A stretch of DNA of 64,000 nt from Paucibacter sp. B2R-40 (GCF_025717555.1 NZ_JAJIRP010000007.1:248001-312000), one strand, 5' to 3'; shown: positions 8,353-18,482, counted from the stretch's first letter. The notes: a model not told the origin generated them from the sequence alone. Numbers and translations: made by a program.

Positions 8353-8892
8353 ATGACCGCAATTCAACAAGCCGGCGATCTGCCGGCCTTTTTAAAACCC
8401 ATGAAACCGCTGCTGGACCAGCGTGACCGCTGGCTGGGCAGCGTTGTCGGCGCCCAGCAGCAATTGTTTCAATTGCAAAGCGACTTGTTCGCCGACACGC
8501 TCAGTGACAGCGTACCGGTGCTGCTGCCGCCCCTGAGTATTGACGGCTTCTTCGGTGCACCTTGGCGCCTGGGGATGTTTTACCCGGCCGTCGCGGAACG
8601 CCTTGCTGACGGTATTCGTCGTTGGCATGACATCGTGTCGCGGGCGCAGGGCGACTGCATCGGTCAATCTTGCGATGCCTTTGTCTCCTGGGGTCAACGC
8701 GCTAGCGTGACGCAGTCCCAAGTCAATGGCTTGGTAGTCGATCGGCGCGTCTCAGCTCAGGTGATCAATTTTGAGAATCGGCGGAAAGCGACACCCACAG
8801 CACTACTCGCAAACGAGCCGCAGCCCGAACAGGAGGATGCTTCGGCACAAGTTGCTTTGCGCCGCCAAGCCGGGGGGCGGCGCAACAGCTGA
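8353..8892 (+). CDS. Phasin-like helical protein, function uncertain
   Basis: Protein of 179 residues, begun at ATG 8353 with AGGTGA nine bases upstream. The first two thirds is helical with LLDQRDRWLGSVVGAQQQLFQLQSDLF, which recalls phasins (proteins coating polyhydroxyalkanoate granules). The middle holds a hydrophobic Pro/Phe/Gly stretch, and the tail is polar and ends in RRQAGGRRNS. There is no signal peptide or membrane helix. The phasin idea rests on helix composition and length only. A weak FNR-like pair TTGAG-GATA-CGCAA (8273-8286) lies upstream, but without a matching -10 box. Confidence 0.55.
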   Translation: MTAIQQAGDLPAFLKPMKPLLDQRDRWLGSVVGAQQQLFQLQSDLFADTLSDSVPVLLPPLSIDGFFGAPWRLGMFYPAVAERLADGIRRWHDIVSRAQGDCIGQSCDAFVSWGQRASVTQSQVNGLVVDRRVSAQVINFENRRKATPTALLANEPQPEQEDASAQVALRRQAGGRRNS

Positions 8893-8923
8893 GTTGGCTT
8901 GACCGAGCGGGCTTCGAGCCTCC

Positions 8924-9610
8924 TCAGTTCAGCAGGCCTGGCACGGTGGGCGCTGGCTGCTCGCCCAGTTGGTTCTCCAGACCATAGCGCACGAGAGCCG
9001 CGAGATTGGGCAGTTGCAGCTTTTCTTGAATACGGGTTTTGTGGGTGCTGATGGTCTTGATCGACAGATGCAAGTCCTCTGCGATCTCGGTCAGACGTTG
9101 GCCATCGACGAGGCGGCGCAAGACCTCCAATTCGCGGTTGGAGAGTGTGGCGTGGCTGGGAATGTCGACCCCGCCGTTGAGTTGCTGCACCACCCGTTCG
9201 GCCAGGGTGGTGCTGACATAAGTGCCACCGTTCAGCAACTTCTGGACGGCAACCAACAGCTCTTTGGCGGCGCTGTCCTTGGTCAAATAGCCATTTGCAC
9301 CGGCCTTGAATGCGCGCATCGCATACTGCTCCTCCGCATGCATGCTCAGCACCAGAATGCGCACATGAGGCAATAGCGCGCGAATCCGCTGTATCAAATC
9401 AACCCCGTTCAGCCCTGGCATTGACAAGTCGGCGATGACCAAATTGATTTCGTTTTGGCGCAAGAAGGCCAGCGCATCAAAGCCGTTGCTGGCCTCGTCG
9501 ATCAACCAGCTTTGTTCGTGAGCCTCAAGAATGCGCCGCACGCCTTCCCGGACGACCGAATGGTCATCCACCAACAGCAAGCGTTGAGTAGGCAATGTAG
9601 GCGGGTTCAT
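8924..9610 (-). CDS. NarL/FixJ-family response regulator
   Basis: Two-domain transcription factor of 228 residues. The receiver domain has the acidic pair in LLLVDDHSVVREG, the phospho-acceptor Asp in LVIADLSMPGLNG, the Thr/Ser switch in ILVLSMHAEE and the Lys in GYLTKDSA. A LuxR-type helix-turn-helix follows (LSNRELEVLRRLVDG..IAEDLHLSIKTISTHKTRIQEKL). The start at 9610 was chosen because the receiver begins within 10 residues of it and it lies 7 bases after the stop of the sensor kinase gene. The two are co-transcribed and presumably a cognate pair. Confidence 0.93.
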   Translation of the reverse strand: MNPPTLPTQRLLLVDDHSVVREGVRRILEAHEQSWLIDEASNGFDALAFLRQNEINLVIADLSMPGLNGVDLIQRIRALLPHVRILVLSMHAEEQYAMRAFKAGANGYLTKDSAAKELLVAVQKLLNGGTYVSTTLAERVVQQLNGGVDIPSHATLSNRELEVLRRLVDGQRLTEIAEDLHLSIKTISTHKTRIQEKLQLPNLAALVRYGLENQLGEQPAPTVPGLLN

Positions 9611-9617
9611 GGCGAGT

Positions 9618-11267
9618 TCATGGCGAGTCCGGCCCGATGATTTGGCTGGCCTGCATATGATGCAACTCCTGGTCGAAAGCCTTCTGTTGCTGCGCCAGCA
9701 GTTGCTGCTTGGACAATTGCGGCGGCAAGGGCAGGCGGATGCGGATGCGGCCGCCGCCACCGGGTGGGTTGTCGGTCAGCATCTGGCCCTGCAGCAACAA
9801 GGCCCGCTCGCGCATGCCCAGCAAGCCGAAGGAGTTCTCTTTGCGCTTGGCGCTGATGGGGAAGCCGATGCCGTTGTCTTGTATCGTCAGCGCCAACTCT
9901 TTGCCCTCAACCCGCAATTCGATCTGCACATCGGTGGCACGTGCGTGGCGAGCCACATTGGTCAGCGCTTCTTGCACCATCCTGTAGAGTGCCGTGGCCA
10001 TGCGAGGCTCCATCTGCGGTTCCTCTTCATCCAGGCGCACCGTGATCTCGATGTCCATGCGGCGGGCGTATTCACGCGCCAGCCATTCGATCGCGGCATT
10101 GAGGCCCAGGTCATCCAGCATCAAAGGGCGCAGATCGGTGGCGATACGGCGCACCGAAGCGACAGTTTCGTCCAGCATGGCCAGCATGCCGTGCATTCGC
10201 AACTGGATGGCACGGCCATGGAGTTCTTCTCCAACATCCGCCAGCTCCATCTTCAGAGCGCTCAAGCGCTGGCCCAGTTCATCATGCAATTCGCGCGCAA
10301 TGCGGCGACGCTCTTCTTCGCGGGCGTCGATCAAGCTGGCCGACAGCCGGCGCAACTCGTGGCGCGAGTGATGCAGTTCTTGGCTGGCCTGTTCTTGCTG
10401 GGTGATATCGCTGAGCACCATCTGGATGGTGGACTTGTGCGCGCCAGGCAGCGTCGCAATGGCGATCTCGACCTTGCGCAGTTCCCCGTCCAAACGTGTG
10501 ATCTGCTCGGACATCATGCAAAGACTGCCGCTAGGCACCCTCAGGGCTCTTTGCATCTGCTGCTTCAAGACGGCATGGGAATCCCTGTGCAGCAATTCAA
10601 AGACCGGCCGCCCAAGGATCTGCTCCGGCCGCTTGGCGCCGAGCAGCGCCAAGCAGCTGCGGTTGGCGAAAACGATGGTGTCGTCCTCGGTAATCAGCAT
10701 TGCAACCGGCGCGAGTTCGAACAGACGCCGGAACTGAAGCTTCATGCCGGCCAGCTCGGCCCGCAGGTCTTGCTCGACGCTGAGGTCACGCACCAGGGCA
10801 GTGGAAAGCATGCGCGGAAACCCTAGATCGTTCGCGCCATGGGAGTGGGAAATGGTCACCGACACCGGGAAGCGTTCACCATTGGCACGAACCGCAAAGA
10901 GATCGCCGCGCTGGCTCATGGCGCGGTCTGGCTGCGGGTGTTTCGCGTAGTTGCGGAAATGCTCGGCATGGCGCGCCCGGTATTCGACCGGAATGAACCG
11001 GGCCAAGTCGCAGCCAATCACCTCCTGCGCACTGCAGCCGAACATGCGCAATGCAGCGGGATTGATCAAGACGATGCGCTGCTGCTCGTCGACGCTGATG
11101 ATGCCGTCGAAGGCCGCCTTGACCGCGCTCTCGTTGGCCTTGGCGCTCTCATTCGAAGTGGCCTCGACAAGGTACAGCGCGTCTGCTGCCGCTTGGCTCG
11201 CGCGCGAGCCCGCTTCATTGCTGGCCAACAGTTCGCTTGGGTGATCGGACGGTTCGAGCTCGTGCAT
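9618..11267 (-). CDS. Soluble PAS-PAS sensor histidine kinase (NarX-like HisKA_3)
   Basis: Kinase of 549 residues with no membrane helix, so it should sense a cytoplasmic signal. Two PAS domains (about 45-165, with FDGIISVDEQQRIVLINPAA, and about 180-295, with FELAPVAMLITEDD) are followed by a HisKA_3 dimerisation helix carrying the phospho-accepting His in RRIARELHDELGQRL. A HATPase domain ends it, with the N box EALTNVARHARA, IQDNGIGF, and FGLLGMRERA followed by the glycine lid PPGGGGRIRI. It is the upstream member of the pair with the NarL-type regulator. No haem or iron-sulfur ligand motif is obvious in the PAS domains, so redox or oxygen sensing is only a guess from the neighbourhood. 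Confidence 0.92.
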   Translation of the reverse strand: MHELEPSDHPSELLASNEAGSRASQAAADALYLVEATSNESAKANESAVKAAFDGIISVDEQQRIVLINPAALRMFGCSAQEVIGCDLARFIPVEYRARHAEHFRNYAKHPQPDRAMSQRGDLFAVRANGERFPVSVTISHSHGANDLGFPRMLSTALVRDLSVEQDLRAELAGMKLQFRRLFELAPVAMLITEDDTIVFANRSCLALLGAKRPEQILGRPVFELLHRDSHAVLKQQMQRALRVPSGSLCMMSEQITRLDGELRKVEIAIATLPGAHKSTIQMVLSDITQQEQASQELHHSRHELRRLSASLIDAREEERRRIARELHDELGQRLSALKMELADVGEELHGRAIQLRMHGMLAMLDETVASVRRIATDLRPLMLDDLGLNAAIEWLAREYARRMDIEITVRLDEEEPQMEPRMATALYRMVQEALTNVARHARATDVQIELRVEGKELALTIQDNGIGFPISAKRKENSFGLLGMRERALLLQGQMLTDNPPGGGGRIRIRLPLPPQLSKQQLLAQQQKAFDQELHHMQASQIIGPDSP

Positions 11268-11502
11268 GAATGCGTTTCACTGAAAGTCTGCAGGGCGACT
11301 GTATGGGCCGGATCGGCCTTCTCGCGATCTTAATTGGATTGCGTACCGCAAAGGCGTTAGGACTTTTCCGAATTGGCCTTAGGAATTCCGCCGGCTGGCT
11401 GCTGAAACTCCGACAGCTTGTCTGCCGGTGCGCCGATTGCCGCCGACGCGCTCAGGCTGGATGCTTCAAGCATTGGGACCGGGACTATTCCTTAGGAGAC
11501 AG

Positions 11503-12474
11503 ATGATGAATCAAAGGCTCGAATTGACCGTCGCCGGCCGGTGCGCACCTGAGTGCAGCCCGGCGCGGGCTGCCTCGGCCGGCCGCAAAAGCTTGTCGGA
11601 CCTGTTCCGTCTGATGGGCGCGCAAGCCGAGATCAATGCGCGCTGCGACAGTATTCCGGTGCTTACCCGGCAAATGCGCGTCGGAGCGACCTTGTTCCAT
11701 GAGGGCAGCCCGGCCGAAGCCTTCTACTTTGTCAGCCTGGGCTGGTTCAAATGTTTTCGAACCTGCGAAGATGGCTATCAGCAAGTGCGCGCTTTTGCCA
11801 GCGCCGGCGATTTGCTCGGTTATGACGCACTCTGCCAGGGCAGGCATCCGACCGAGGCCGTCGCAATCGAGGATTCGACGGTCTATGCGGTGCGTTTCCA
11901 GGATGCCCATATTTTTGGTCAAAGCGTGCCTGGCTTTGAGCGCATGCTGAACAAGGCTGTCAGCCGGCAGTTGATCCGGCAAGGCGATGTGGCCGACTTG
12001 ATGGCTGCAGTGGCGGCCGAAGTGCGTTTGGCACGTTTTCTGGTGGATTTGTCGGCGCGCATGCAGGCTTGCGGCCAGTCGCCACTGCGCCTGTTGCTGC
12101 GCATGTGTCGGCGTGACATCGCCAGCCACCTTGGTGTGGCGCATGAGACCGTCAGCCGCTCTTTCAGCATGATGGCCGAGCTGGGCTATTTGCAGGTCAA
12201 GAACCGCGAGGTCCAAATTCTCGACTTGCCGGCCTTGAAAGCGTTCTCCCACTGCACACGCAGTGCGGTCGATGAGTTGCTGGGCCGCGTGCATGGCCGC
12301 GACGCAAGCGCCAGCCTCTATCGGCTTGGGCGCCAATTGCCCGGCGCCGGCCACCTTGCGCCAGACTTGAGCAAGGCCGACAGCGTTTCAAAGGTTAAGC
12401 CAATCCTAGGCATGACAAGCCAGACCGCGCATAGCGCGGCGGCGCGTGCCGCTTGCATGCCGGGAGCAGACTAA
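11503..12474 (+). CDS. FNR/CRP-family transcription regulator with long tail
   Basis: Regulator of 323 residues. The cyclic-nucleotide-binding-like beta-roll spans about 55-165 (GATLFHEGSPAEAFYFVSLG..AFASAGDLLGYDALCQGRHPTEA), and the C-terminal helix-turn-helix is RRDIASHLGVAHETVSRSF. The recognition helix keeps the E-T-V-S-R pattern used by FNR proteins to read TTGAT half sites. The FNR iron-sulfur cysteine set is not conserved: the N-terminus has a C-x3-C and one further Cys, and the position matching the fourth FNR ligand is Tyr. Direct oxygen sensing by a [4Fe-4S] cluster is therefore doubtful. About 75 residues follow the HTH, longer than usual. The ATG at 11503 has TAGGAG upstream. The lon gene begins 19 bases after its stop. 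Confidence 0.9.
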   Translation: MMNQRLELTVAGRCAPECSPARAASAGRKSLSDLFRLMGAQAEINARCDSIPVLTRQMRVGATLFHEGSPAEAFYFVSLGWFKCFRTCEDGYQQVRAFASAGDLLGYDALCQGRHPTEAVAIEDSTVYAVRFQDAHIFGQSVPGFERMLNKAVSRQLIRQGDVADLMAAVAAEVRLARFLVDLSARMQACGQSPLRLLLRMCRRDIASHLGVAHETVSRSFSMMAELGYLQVKNREVQILDLPALKAFSHCTRSAVDELLGRVHGRDASASLYRLGRQLPGAGHLAPDLSKADSVSKVKPILGMTSQTAHSAAARAACMPGAD

Positions 12475-12493
12475 GGCTCAAGTGGGAGGCGCC

Positions 12494-14824
12494 ATGTCAA
12501 ATGCCAACGTTGAAGGGGTACTGCCGGCCGATGTGATCGCCTTGGTGCCTATGCGCAATGTGGTGCTGTTTCCGCATGTGCTGGTGCCGATCACAGTCGG
12601 GCGACCGAAGTCGGTTGCTGCCGTGCAGTTTGCGCGTCAGCATGGCGGGACCTTAGGGATTGTGCTGCAGCGCGATGCTCGCATTGACGAGCCCTCGCTG
12701 GCCGAGTTGTGCGAGGTGGGTACATTGGCCAAGATTTATCAATACAGCAGCTCCAGCGACGAGATGCATCACGCGGTCTGCCAGGGGGTGCAGCGCTTTC
12801 GCATCAAAGAGTTGCTGCCCGACTATCCGTTCTTGGCGGCGCGGGTGGAAATGGTGAATGAGGATACTCACTCAACGCCGCGGGCCGAAGCGTTGGGCTT
12901 GCAGTTGCGCGAGCGCGCAATCGAGATTTTGCAATTGCTGCCGGCCGTTCCGGCCGAGTTGGCCCATGTCTTGCAGGCCACCCGTGACGGCTCACAACTG
13001 GCCGATATCGTCGCCAGCCTGCTGGACGGCGAACTGGCCGAAAAGCAGGCGCTGCTTGAAACCTTGGAGCCTGAAGAACGTTTGAACAAGGTCTTGCTCA
13101 TGCTGACCCGGCGCATCGAGGTCTTGCGCCTGTCGCAGGAAATTGGCGACCGCACCAAGGAACAGCTCGACGACAGGCAGCGTAAATTCCTGCTGCGCGA
13201 ACAGCTCAAAACGATTCAGCATGAGTTGGGCGAGGATGACACCGTCGATGAGAACGTGCAGAAACTCGAAGGCTTGATCGCCAAGGCCGGCATGCCCAGC
13301 GAAGTTGAAGTGCAGGCACGCAAAGAGCTGGCGCGGCTCAAGCGCATGTCCGATGCGTCGAGCGAATATTCGATGCAGTTCACCTACTTGGAATGGCTGA
13401 CCGATCTGCCTTGGGGCGCGCCCACAGCGAGCGAGATCGATCTGAAGGAAGCCCGCGCGGTGCTGGAGGCCGATCATCATGGGCTGGAAAGAATCAAGCA
13501 ACGCATCGTCGAATTCCTGGCGGTGCAAAAGCTCAATCCAAGCGGGCGCGCGCCGATCTTGTGCTTTGTCGGCCCGCCCGGTGTCGGCAAGACCTCGCTG
13601 GGGCAAAGCATTGCGAGGGCGCTGGGCCGACCCTTCGTGCGGGTGTCGCTGGGCGGCGTGCATGACGAGGCCGAAATTCGCGGCCACCGTCGCACCTATA
13701 TCGGCTCAATGCCGGGGAATATCTTGCAAGGCCTGCGCAAGGCCGGCGCACGCAACTGCGTGATGATGCTGGACGAGGTCGATAAGATAACGGCCAGTGC
13801 ACATGGTGACCCGTCGGCCGCCTTGCTGGAGGTATTGGACCCGGAGCAGAATGCAAGCTTCCGCGACAACTATCTGGGCCAACCCTTTGATCTGAGTCGG
13901 GTGGTGTTCATTGCCACCGCCAACGTCATCGATCAGGTGCCGCCGGCGGTGCGTGACCGCATGGAAGTCATTGAGCTACCCGGCTACACGCAGGAAGAAA
14001 AAATCCAGATCGCGCGCCGCTATCTGCTGCCGCGCCAGCGCGAGCGCAACGGCCTGAGCGCCGAGCAATGCGAGTTCAGTGACGCCGCACTGCGTGCGCT
14101 GGTGGCCGACTACACGCGCGAGGCAGGGGTGCGTCAATTGGAGCGCGAGATCGCCCGGACTATGCGCCATGCAGCGATGCAAGTAGCCGGCGGCGAGCTA
14201 GCCATGGTGCAGATCGAGGCGGCCGACCTCGACGCCATCCTCGGGCCAATTCAATTCGAGCATGAGGTGGGGCTGCGCACCAACTCGCCCGGTGTGGCGA
14301 CCGGACTGGCTTGGACGCCGGTGGGCGGCGATATCCTCTTCGTTGAAGCGATGCGTGTGGCCGGCAGCGGCAAACTGATTTTGACCGGCCAGCTTGGAGA
14401 GGTGATGAAAGAGAGCGCGCAGGCCGCGCTGACCCTGGTCAAGTCGCGCGCCGCCAGCATGGAGATTGCGGCCAGCGCATTTGACGCCGTCGATATCCAC
14501 GTGCATGTGCCGGCCGGAGCCATTCCCAAAGACGGCCCAAGCGCCGGCGTGGCGATGTTCATTGCCCTTGCTTCCCTTTTCACCAACCGCGTGGTGCGCC
14601 ATGAAGTCGCCATGACAGGCGAGATCAGCCTACGCGGCATGGTGCTCCCGGTGGGCGGCATCAGAGACAAGATCCTGGCTGCGCAGCGCGCCGGCTTGAC
14701 GGTCGTGATGCTGCCGGCTCGCAACGAGAAGGACCTCCGCGAGGTACCCGACTCGACTCGTCAAGCCCTGCAGTTTGTTTGGCTCAAGGATGTTGATGAC
14801 GCAATCCGCGCGGCGCTGGTTTGA
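12494..14824 (+). CDS. lon: ATP-dependent Lon protease
   Basis: Lon protease of 776 residues that degrades damaged and regulatory proteins in the cytoplasm. It has the N-terminal substrate domain ([17 protein letters not shown]), the AAA+ module with Walker [10 protein letters not shown] near 359-367 and Walker B MMLDEVDK, and a C-terminal protease domain with the catalytic Ser in [11 protein letters not shown] (about 683) and Lys in [14 protein letters not shown] (about 725). A GGGAGG ribosome site precedes ATG 12494. It lies in the same direction as the FNR-type regulator gene and is probably co-transcribed. Given the stress-island setting it may be an extra copy beside a housekeeping lon elsewhere. 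Confidence 0.95.
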   Translation: MSNANVEGVLPADVIALVPMRNVVLFPHVLVPITVGRPKSVAAVQFARQHGGTLGIVLQRDARIDEPSLAELCEVGTLAKIYQYSSSSDEMHHAVCQGVQRFRIKELLPDYPFLAARVEMVNEDTHSTPRAEALGLQLRERAIEILQLLPAVPAELAHVLQATRDGSQLADIVASLLDGELAEKQALLETLEPEERLNKVLLMLTRRIEVLRLSQEIGDRTKEQLDDRQRKFLLREQLKTIQHELGEDDTVDENVQKLEGLIAKAGMPSEVEVQARKELARLKRMSDASSEYSMQFTYLEWLTDLPWGAPTASEIDLKEARAVLEADHHGLERIKQRIVEFLAVQKLNPSGRAPILCFVGPPGVGKTSLGQSIARALGRPFVRVSLGGVHDEAEIRGHRRTYIGSMPGNILQGLRKAGARNCVMMLDEVDKITASAHGDPSAALLEVLDPEQNASFRDNYLGQPFDLSRVVFIATANVIDQVPPAVRDRMEVIELPGYTQEEKIQIARRYLLPRQRERNGLSAEQCEFSDAALRALVADYTREAGVRQLEREIARTMRHAAMQVAGGELAMVQIEAADLDAILGPIQFEHEVGLRTNSPGVATGLAWTPVGGDILFVEAMRVAGSGKLILTGQLGEVMKESAQAALTLVKSRAASMEIAASAFDAVDIHVHVPAGAIPKDGPSAGVAMFIALASLFTNRVVRHEVAMTGEISLRGMVLPVGGIRDKILAAQRAGLTVVMLPARNEKDLREVPDSTRQALQFVWLKDVDDAIRAALV

Positions 14825-15042
14825 GCAAGTCCTTGCTTCGGACTTGATGCGCCGTTGCTCAAACTCAAGTTCGACCGCGAGCTACAAGCTCCAATCAATC
14901 GTCGGCCCCAGCGAGCGATCAATCAATCCTTGCAGGCTGTCAGTCCAATGTCTGAGTTAGTACCCGCAGGAGCTTTCGCTGTTTCTTGTCGGCCCAATCC
15001 AGGCAATTTCTAACCAAGTGATGCATAAGAAGGGTGGCAGCA

Positions 15043-15732
15043 ATGAAGAAATTCCTTTTCGGTTGGCTCGCAGTCTGGGCAACGATGCTGATGAGCTCTG
15101 TTCAAGCGAGTGCGGTTATCAGCTTGGCCGAATTCGCCTTCAATATCGATGGTGCCGTCAGCAATGGCGCAGCGCCAGCGGGCGTGAATATCGCGGGCTT
15201 CAACACCAGCAGCGGCTTGGGCTCGATCTCTGTCAAGCTGAGCGGCGCGGGCAATCGCTATGCCGGTTTGTTCGTCGATCATGAAATCGATGAGACCGTC
15301 AATACCTTCTTTAATGAAAGCGGCAGCAGTTCGGGCATTGCCGCGGCCGGGCAAGGCTGGGAGATTGATGAACCGGGCTTCACGTTCGGCAATATCTACG
15401 GCAACTTCCTGGCTGGCCAACTGGACGGTCTCAACGGTGTGCCCGCAGGCTCGGAAGACGATGTCTCGATGGCCACCGACTGGCACTTTGCCCTCAACGC
15501 TGGGGAGACCGCCACGATAAGCTTTCTGTTTTCCGATATCGCCCCGGTTGGAGGCTTCTACTTGAAGCAGTTCGACCCAGACAGTCAAGCGGCCATCTAT
15601 ATGTCCAGCAGCTTGCTTATCGAGCAAGACGGACACATCCCCGAACCGGCCTCGCTAGGCTTGGTCGGGCTGGGTTTGCTGGCGGCCCTGGCTAGCAGCC
15701 GTCGCTTGCCGGCCTCCGCGCCCGCTCGCTGA
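15043..15732 (+). CDS. PEP-CTERM sorted secreted protein
   Basis: Protein of 229 residues with an N-terminal signal peptide (MKKFLFGWLAVWATMLMSSVQA) and a C-terminal PEP-CTERM tail: PEPASLGLVGLGLLAAL followed by the basic cap ASSRR. Such tails are recognised by exosortase (EpsH/XrtA) in Gram-negative bacteria that make exopolysaccharide. The middle is Gly/Ser/Asn-rich, beta-type and has no recognised catalytic motif. The ATG at 15043 is preceded by AAGGGTGG. No exosortase gene is in the window. The large PKD protein gene follows 127 bases later in the same direction. Confidence 0.88.
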   Translation: MKKFLFGWLAVWATMLMSSVQASAVISLAEFAFNIDGAVSNGAAPAGVNIAGFNTSSGLGSISVKLSGAGNRYAGLFVDHEIDETVNTFFNESGSSSGIAAAGQGWEIDEPGFTFGNIYGNFLAGQLDGLNGVPAGSEDDVSMATDWHFALNAGETATISFLFSDIAPVGGFYLKQFDPDSQAAIYMSSSLLIEQDGHIPEPASLGLVGLGLLAALASSRRLPASAPAR

Positions 15733-15859
15733 GTCTCGGCGCGGCCCTTGCGCTGCGGGCCGCTCCTCACTGCCTGCTTCTCAGATGTGCCAAGCGGCCA
15801 GCCCGCAGGCACAGGGAGTTGCTTTGCTCGCTCCATTTGTTGTTTAAAAGGATTCAACA

Positions 15860-18439
15860 ATGAACTCGAAAAAACCCGGCGCCAAGCGCGCCTCCTTAGC
15901 AACCCTGGGGGTCTTGGCCGCCGGGGCATTCGGGGCTTTCGCGGTCCTGCCGGCTCAGGCCGTCATGCCGGTGGTGAAGACGGTGCCCTGGGTGGCGACC
16001 CATCCGCAGATCCCGCACAGCACCTATCCGGGCAGGGCGGTGCGACTCAAGGGAACTTCGAGTCAACAGGGTGCCAACTTTCAATATGCCTGGGACTTCG
16101 GTGACGGCAGTGCGCCGGCTCTGGGTGTGGTCAGCGATATGAACGCGATCGATGCCAGCCATACCTATGCGGGGCCAGCCGGGCAGGTCTGGTCCGCACG
16201 GCTGACGGTGACGGACCTGAACACGGGTCAGGCGGCCAGCCGCACCTACTACGTTGAAATGAAGACCAAGAGCCTGGAGGTCGAGGCCAATGTGGCGATC
16301 GACGAGGGCTTGTGGTACCTGCACAAGACCCAATTCCGCTCGCCCGGCGCTTGCTCCGATTGCAGCAACTGGCAGCAGGGCGGCGCGGCTTCAAGCGGCT
16401 ATCACGGCGTCACCGCCGCAAACTTGAATGCTTTCATGGTGAACGGGCATCAGGTGGCTGGCTCTGCCGACAACCCTTACGCGGAAACGGTCACGCGAGG
16501 CATGCGCTTTTTGTTCACCCAACTGAGTGCGCGAGGTATTGGCTCACAAGCCGATGGTCTCAATGGCGGGACTTACAACCCCGATGTCAACGGCAACGGC
16601 TTGGCCATCTACAACGCTCAAAACGAGGCTTACCAGACCGGTATGCTGCTGAGTACCATCGTCGCCAGTGGCACACCTAACGCGATCGCGCCGACCGGCC
16701 CTGCCAATGTGTTCGGCCGCAAGTACATCGACATCGCCCAGGACATCGTCGACAACATCAGCTATTGCCAATTCGACACGGCCCCGGGTGGCGGCTGGTA
16801 CTACAGCTGCAATGGCTACGATGACAACTCGATTTCGCAATGGATGGCCATCGGCCTGTTGGGTGCTCGTTCTTTTGGCGCTCAGCTGCCTCAGCATGGC
16901 GGTGCACCGCTTCCCAATGTGGTGCCGGAGTGGAACAAGGTATGGCTCAGAAACTCGCAAGTTGCCGCCAATCCTCCCGCTTACAACAATGGCGGTGGCT
17001 ATTTCGGCTATCAGGGGGTGAGCAATGTCTGGGGGCCTTATGCCGTGACGGCGTCCGGCATGGTGCAGTTGGTGATGGACGGCATTGGGCGCGGCAGCTC
17101 GCCCGCAGGCGGTCCAAGCTGGGAGGGAGCCGAGACCTTTATGCGTGAGAACTGGGGCAATGACCTGATTTACCCAGGCAACCCTTACTACAGCATCAAG
17201 GCTTATTACTACGGTCTGTTCTCCTTCACCAAGGCGATGCTGCTGCATGACCCGGACGGCGACGGCATCCCGAATCCGATTGCCTGCCTGGCCTCATTCA
17301 GGCAGGGCACTGACAAGCCACCGACCGATTGGTATGGCGCGGAGAAGGGCAAGATCGACAGCTGCAGCGGCCAAGCCGCGACCTCGGACGGCATCGCCCG
17401 CACCTTGATTCGAGATCAAAACGGGGCGGGCTACTGGTCGGGGCACAATTATGAAGGGCAGCAGTATCCGTTCGAGACCGCCTGGGCCATCATGATGCTG
17501 AACCGCACGGTGTTCGAATCCGGCGTTCCGGTGGCCGTCGCTAAGGCCATCCCGAACCCTGCGGTGGTGGGTCAAACCATCACCCTGGACGGTGCCGACT
17601 CCTTCCACCAAGACGGCGCACGCAGCATCAAGTCTTGGCAATGGGACTTCAATAACGACGGCATTTGGGATGCAACCGGCCCGGTCGTCACGCGCTCCTT
17701 CCCGGCGCTGGGCAACTATCCAGTCAATTTGCGCGTCACCGATGACGCCACGCCGGAAAAGTCGGCCACCACCACGGTCGTCGTGCAGGTATCGATTCCG
17801 CCCTTGGCACCTAGCGCCAATGCCAATGGACCCTACAACTTCTGCCCAGCGACCGCGAAATGGTTCCTGGATGGCACCGGCTCCGTCAACCCCGACCAAG
17901 GGCAAAGCGAGCCCGGCCGCCCCGGCGACACCATTCAAAGCTATGCCTGGGACTTGAACGGTAGCGGCCAATTCAATGGCGCCACAGGCCCGCAGCCCGA
18001 TGTCAAGGCCTATTTTCAGGGTCTGGGTGTCGGTAACTACGTGGTGCAACTGAAGGTCACCGACACCACCGCCAGCTCATTCCCGTCAAGCGGTCTGGGC
18101 AATCTGAGCGGGGTGGCGAGAGCTGATGTCAATGTGCGCGACGCAGGCGATCCGGCCTGTGCTGCTTGCATTGCCAATCTGGCGGCGCGGGCAAAGCCCG
18201 GCAAGATTCAGCTGACTTGGAGCCATGTCGCCGGGGTGGACAGCTATAACGTCTATCGCAGCACGCTCAACGGTGGTCCCTATAGCCTGATCGGCAAGAC
18301 GTTGTCGAACTATGCGACCTGGCTGGATGCGACGGTTGTGAATGGCACAAGCTATCACTATGTCGTGCGGCGGGTGGCGGCCAACTCGGATGAGTTGTGC
18401 CAGTCCAATCAGGCCAGCGCGACGGCGACGAATCGCTGA
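15860..18439 (+). CDS. Large secreted PKD-domain protein with terpenoid-cyclase-like toroid
   Basis: Exported protein of 859 residues. It has a signal peptide (about 1-35, ending AQA), a PKD domain (about 55-135, with YAWDFGDGS) and a long Gly/Trp/Tyr/Asn-rich region (about 145-550). That region carries repeated GLWYL, GMRFL and AWAIMMLNR helices like the alpha/alpha toroid of squalene-cyclase/prenyltransferase-type folds. Then come a second PKD domain (SWQWDFNNDGIWDATGP), a third PKD-like domain (QSYAWDLNGSGQFNGATGP) and a fibronectin-III-like end (WSHVAGVDSYNVYRSTLNGG). A Cys pair CSDC near residue 160 and single cysteines suggest disulfides. Such proteins act outside the cell in adhesion or glycan binding. 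No catalytic residues were identified. A clear terminator follows. Confidence 0.85.
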   Translation: MNSKKPGAKRASLATLGVLAAGAFGAFAVLPAQAVMPVVKTVPWVATHPQIPHSTYPGRAVRLKGTSSQQGANFQYAWDFGDGSAPALGVVSDMNAIDASHTYAGPAGQVWSARLTVTDLNTGQAASRTYYVEMKTKSLEVEANVAIDEGLWYLHKTQFRSPGACSDCSNWQQGGAASSGYHGVTAANLNAFMVNGHQVAGSADNPYAETVTRGMRFLFTQLSARGIGSQADGLNGGTYNPDVNGNGLAIYNAQNEAYQTGMLLSTIVASGTPNAIAPTGPANVFGRKYIDIAQDIVDNISYCQFDTAPGGGWYYSCNGYDDNSISQWMAIGLLGARSFGAQLPQHGGAPLPNVVPEWNKVWLRNSQVAANPPAYNNGGGYFGYQGVSNVWGPYAVTASGMVQLVMDGIGRGSSPAGGPSWEGAETFMRENWGNDLIYPGNPYYSIKAYYYGLFSFTKAMLLHDPDGDGIPNPIACLASFRQGTDKPPTDWYGAEKGKIDSCSGQAATSDGIARTLIRDQNGAGYWSGHNYEGQQYPFETAWAIMMLNRTVFESGVPVAVAKAIPNPAVVGQTITLDGADSFHQDGARSIKSWQWDFNNDGIWDATGPVVTRSFPALGNYPVNLRVTDDATPEKSATTTVVVQVSIPPLAPSANANGPYNFCPATAKWFLDGTGSVNPDQGQSEPGRPGDTIQSYAWDLNGSGQFNGATGPQPDVKAYFQGLGVGNYVVQLKVTDTTASSFPSSGLGNLSGVARADVNVRDAGDPACAACIANLAARAKPGKIQLTWSHVAGVDSYNVYRSTLNGGPYSLIGKTLSNYATWLDATVVNGTSYHYVVRRVAANSDELCQSNQASATATNR

Positions 18440-18456
18440 TCCAAGCTCAAGTTCGG

Positions 18457-18482
18457 AAACCCGCCGCAGGCGGGTTTCTTCT
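18457..18482 (+). terminator. Rho-independent terminator after the PKD protein gene
   Basis: Perfect 9-bp stem AAACCCGCC / GGCGGGTTT (18457-18465 with 18469-18477), loop GCA, followed by CTTCTTTTC. It lies 18 bases after the stop codon. Confidence 0.92.

Noticed and set aside
9609-10826. Plus-strand frame opposite the sensor kinase
   Set aside because: Shadow of the kinase coding strand. The minus-strand protein has PAS, HisKA_3 and HATPase motifs.
11339-11351. TTGCGTACCGCAA palindrome before the FNR-type regulator gene as an FNR box
   Set aside because: The half sites are only 3 bases apart, not 4, and no TAGA-type -10 box lies at the expected distance. It could be an operator for another protein.
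14826-14846. Terminator after lon (CAAGTCC / GGACTTG)
   Set aside because: The seven-base stem has no T-run, so it is too weak to call.
15807-15823. Possible sigma-54 promoter AGGCAC..TTGCT before the PKD protein gene
   Set aside because: The invariant GG and GC are 11 bases apart instead of 10, and the first base is A, so the match fails the strict spacing rule.
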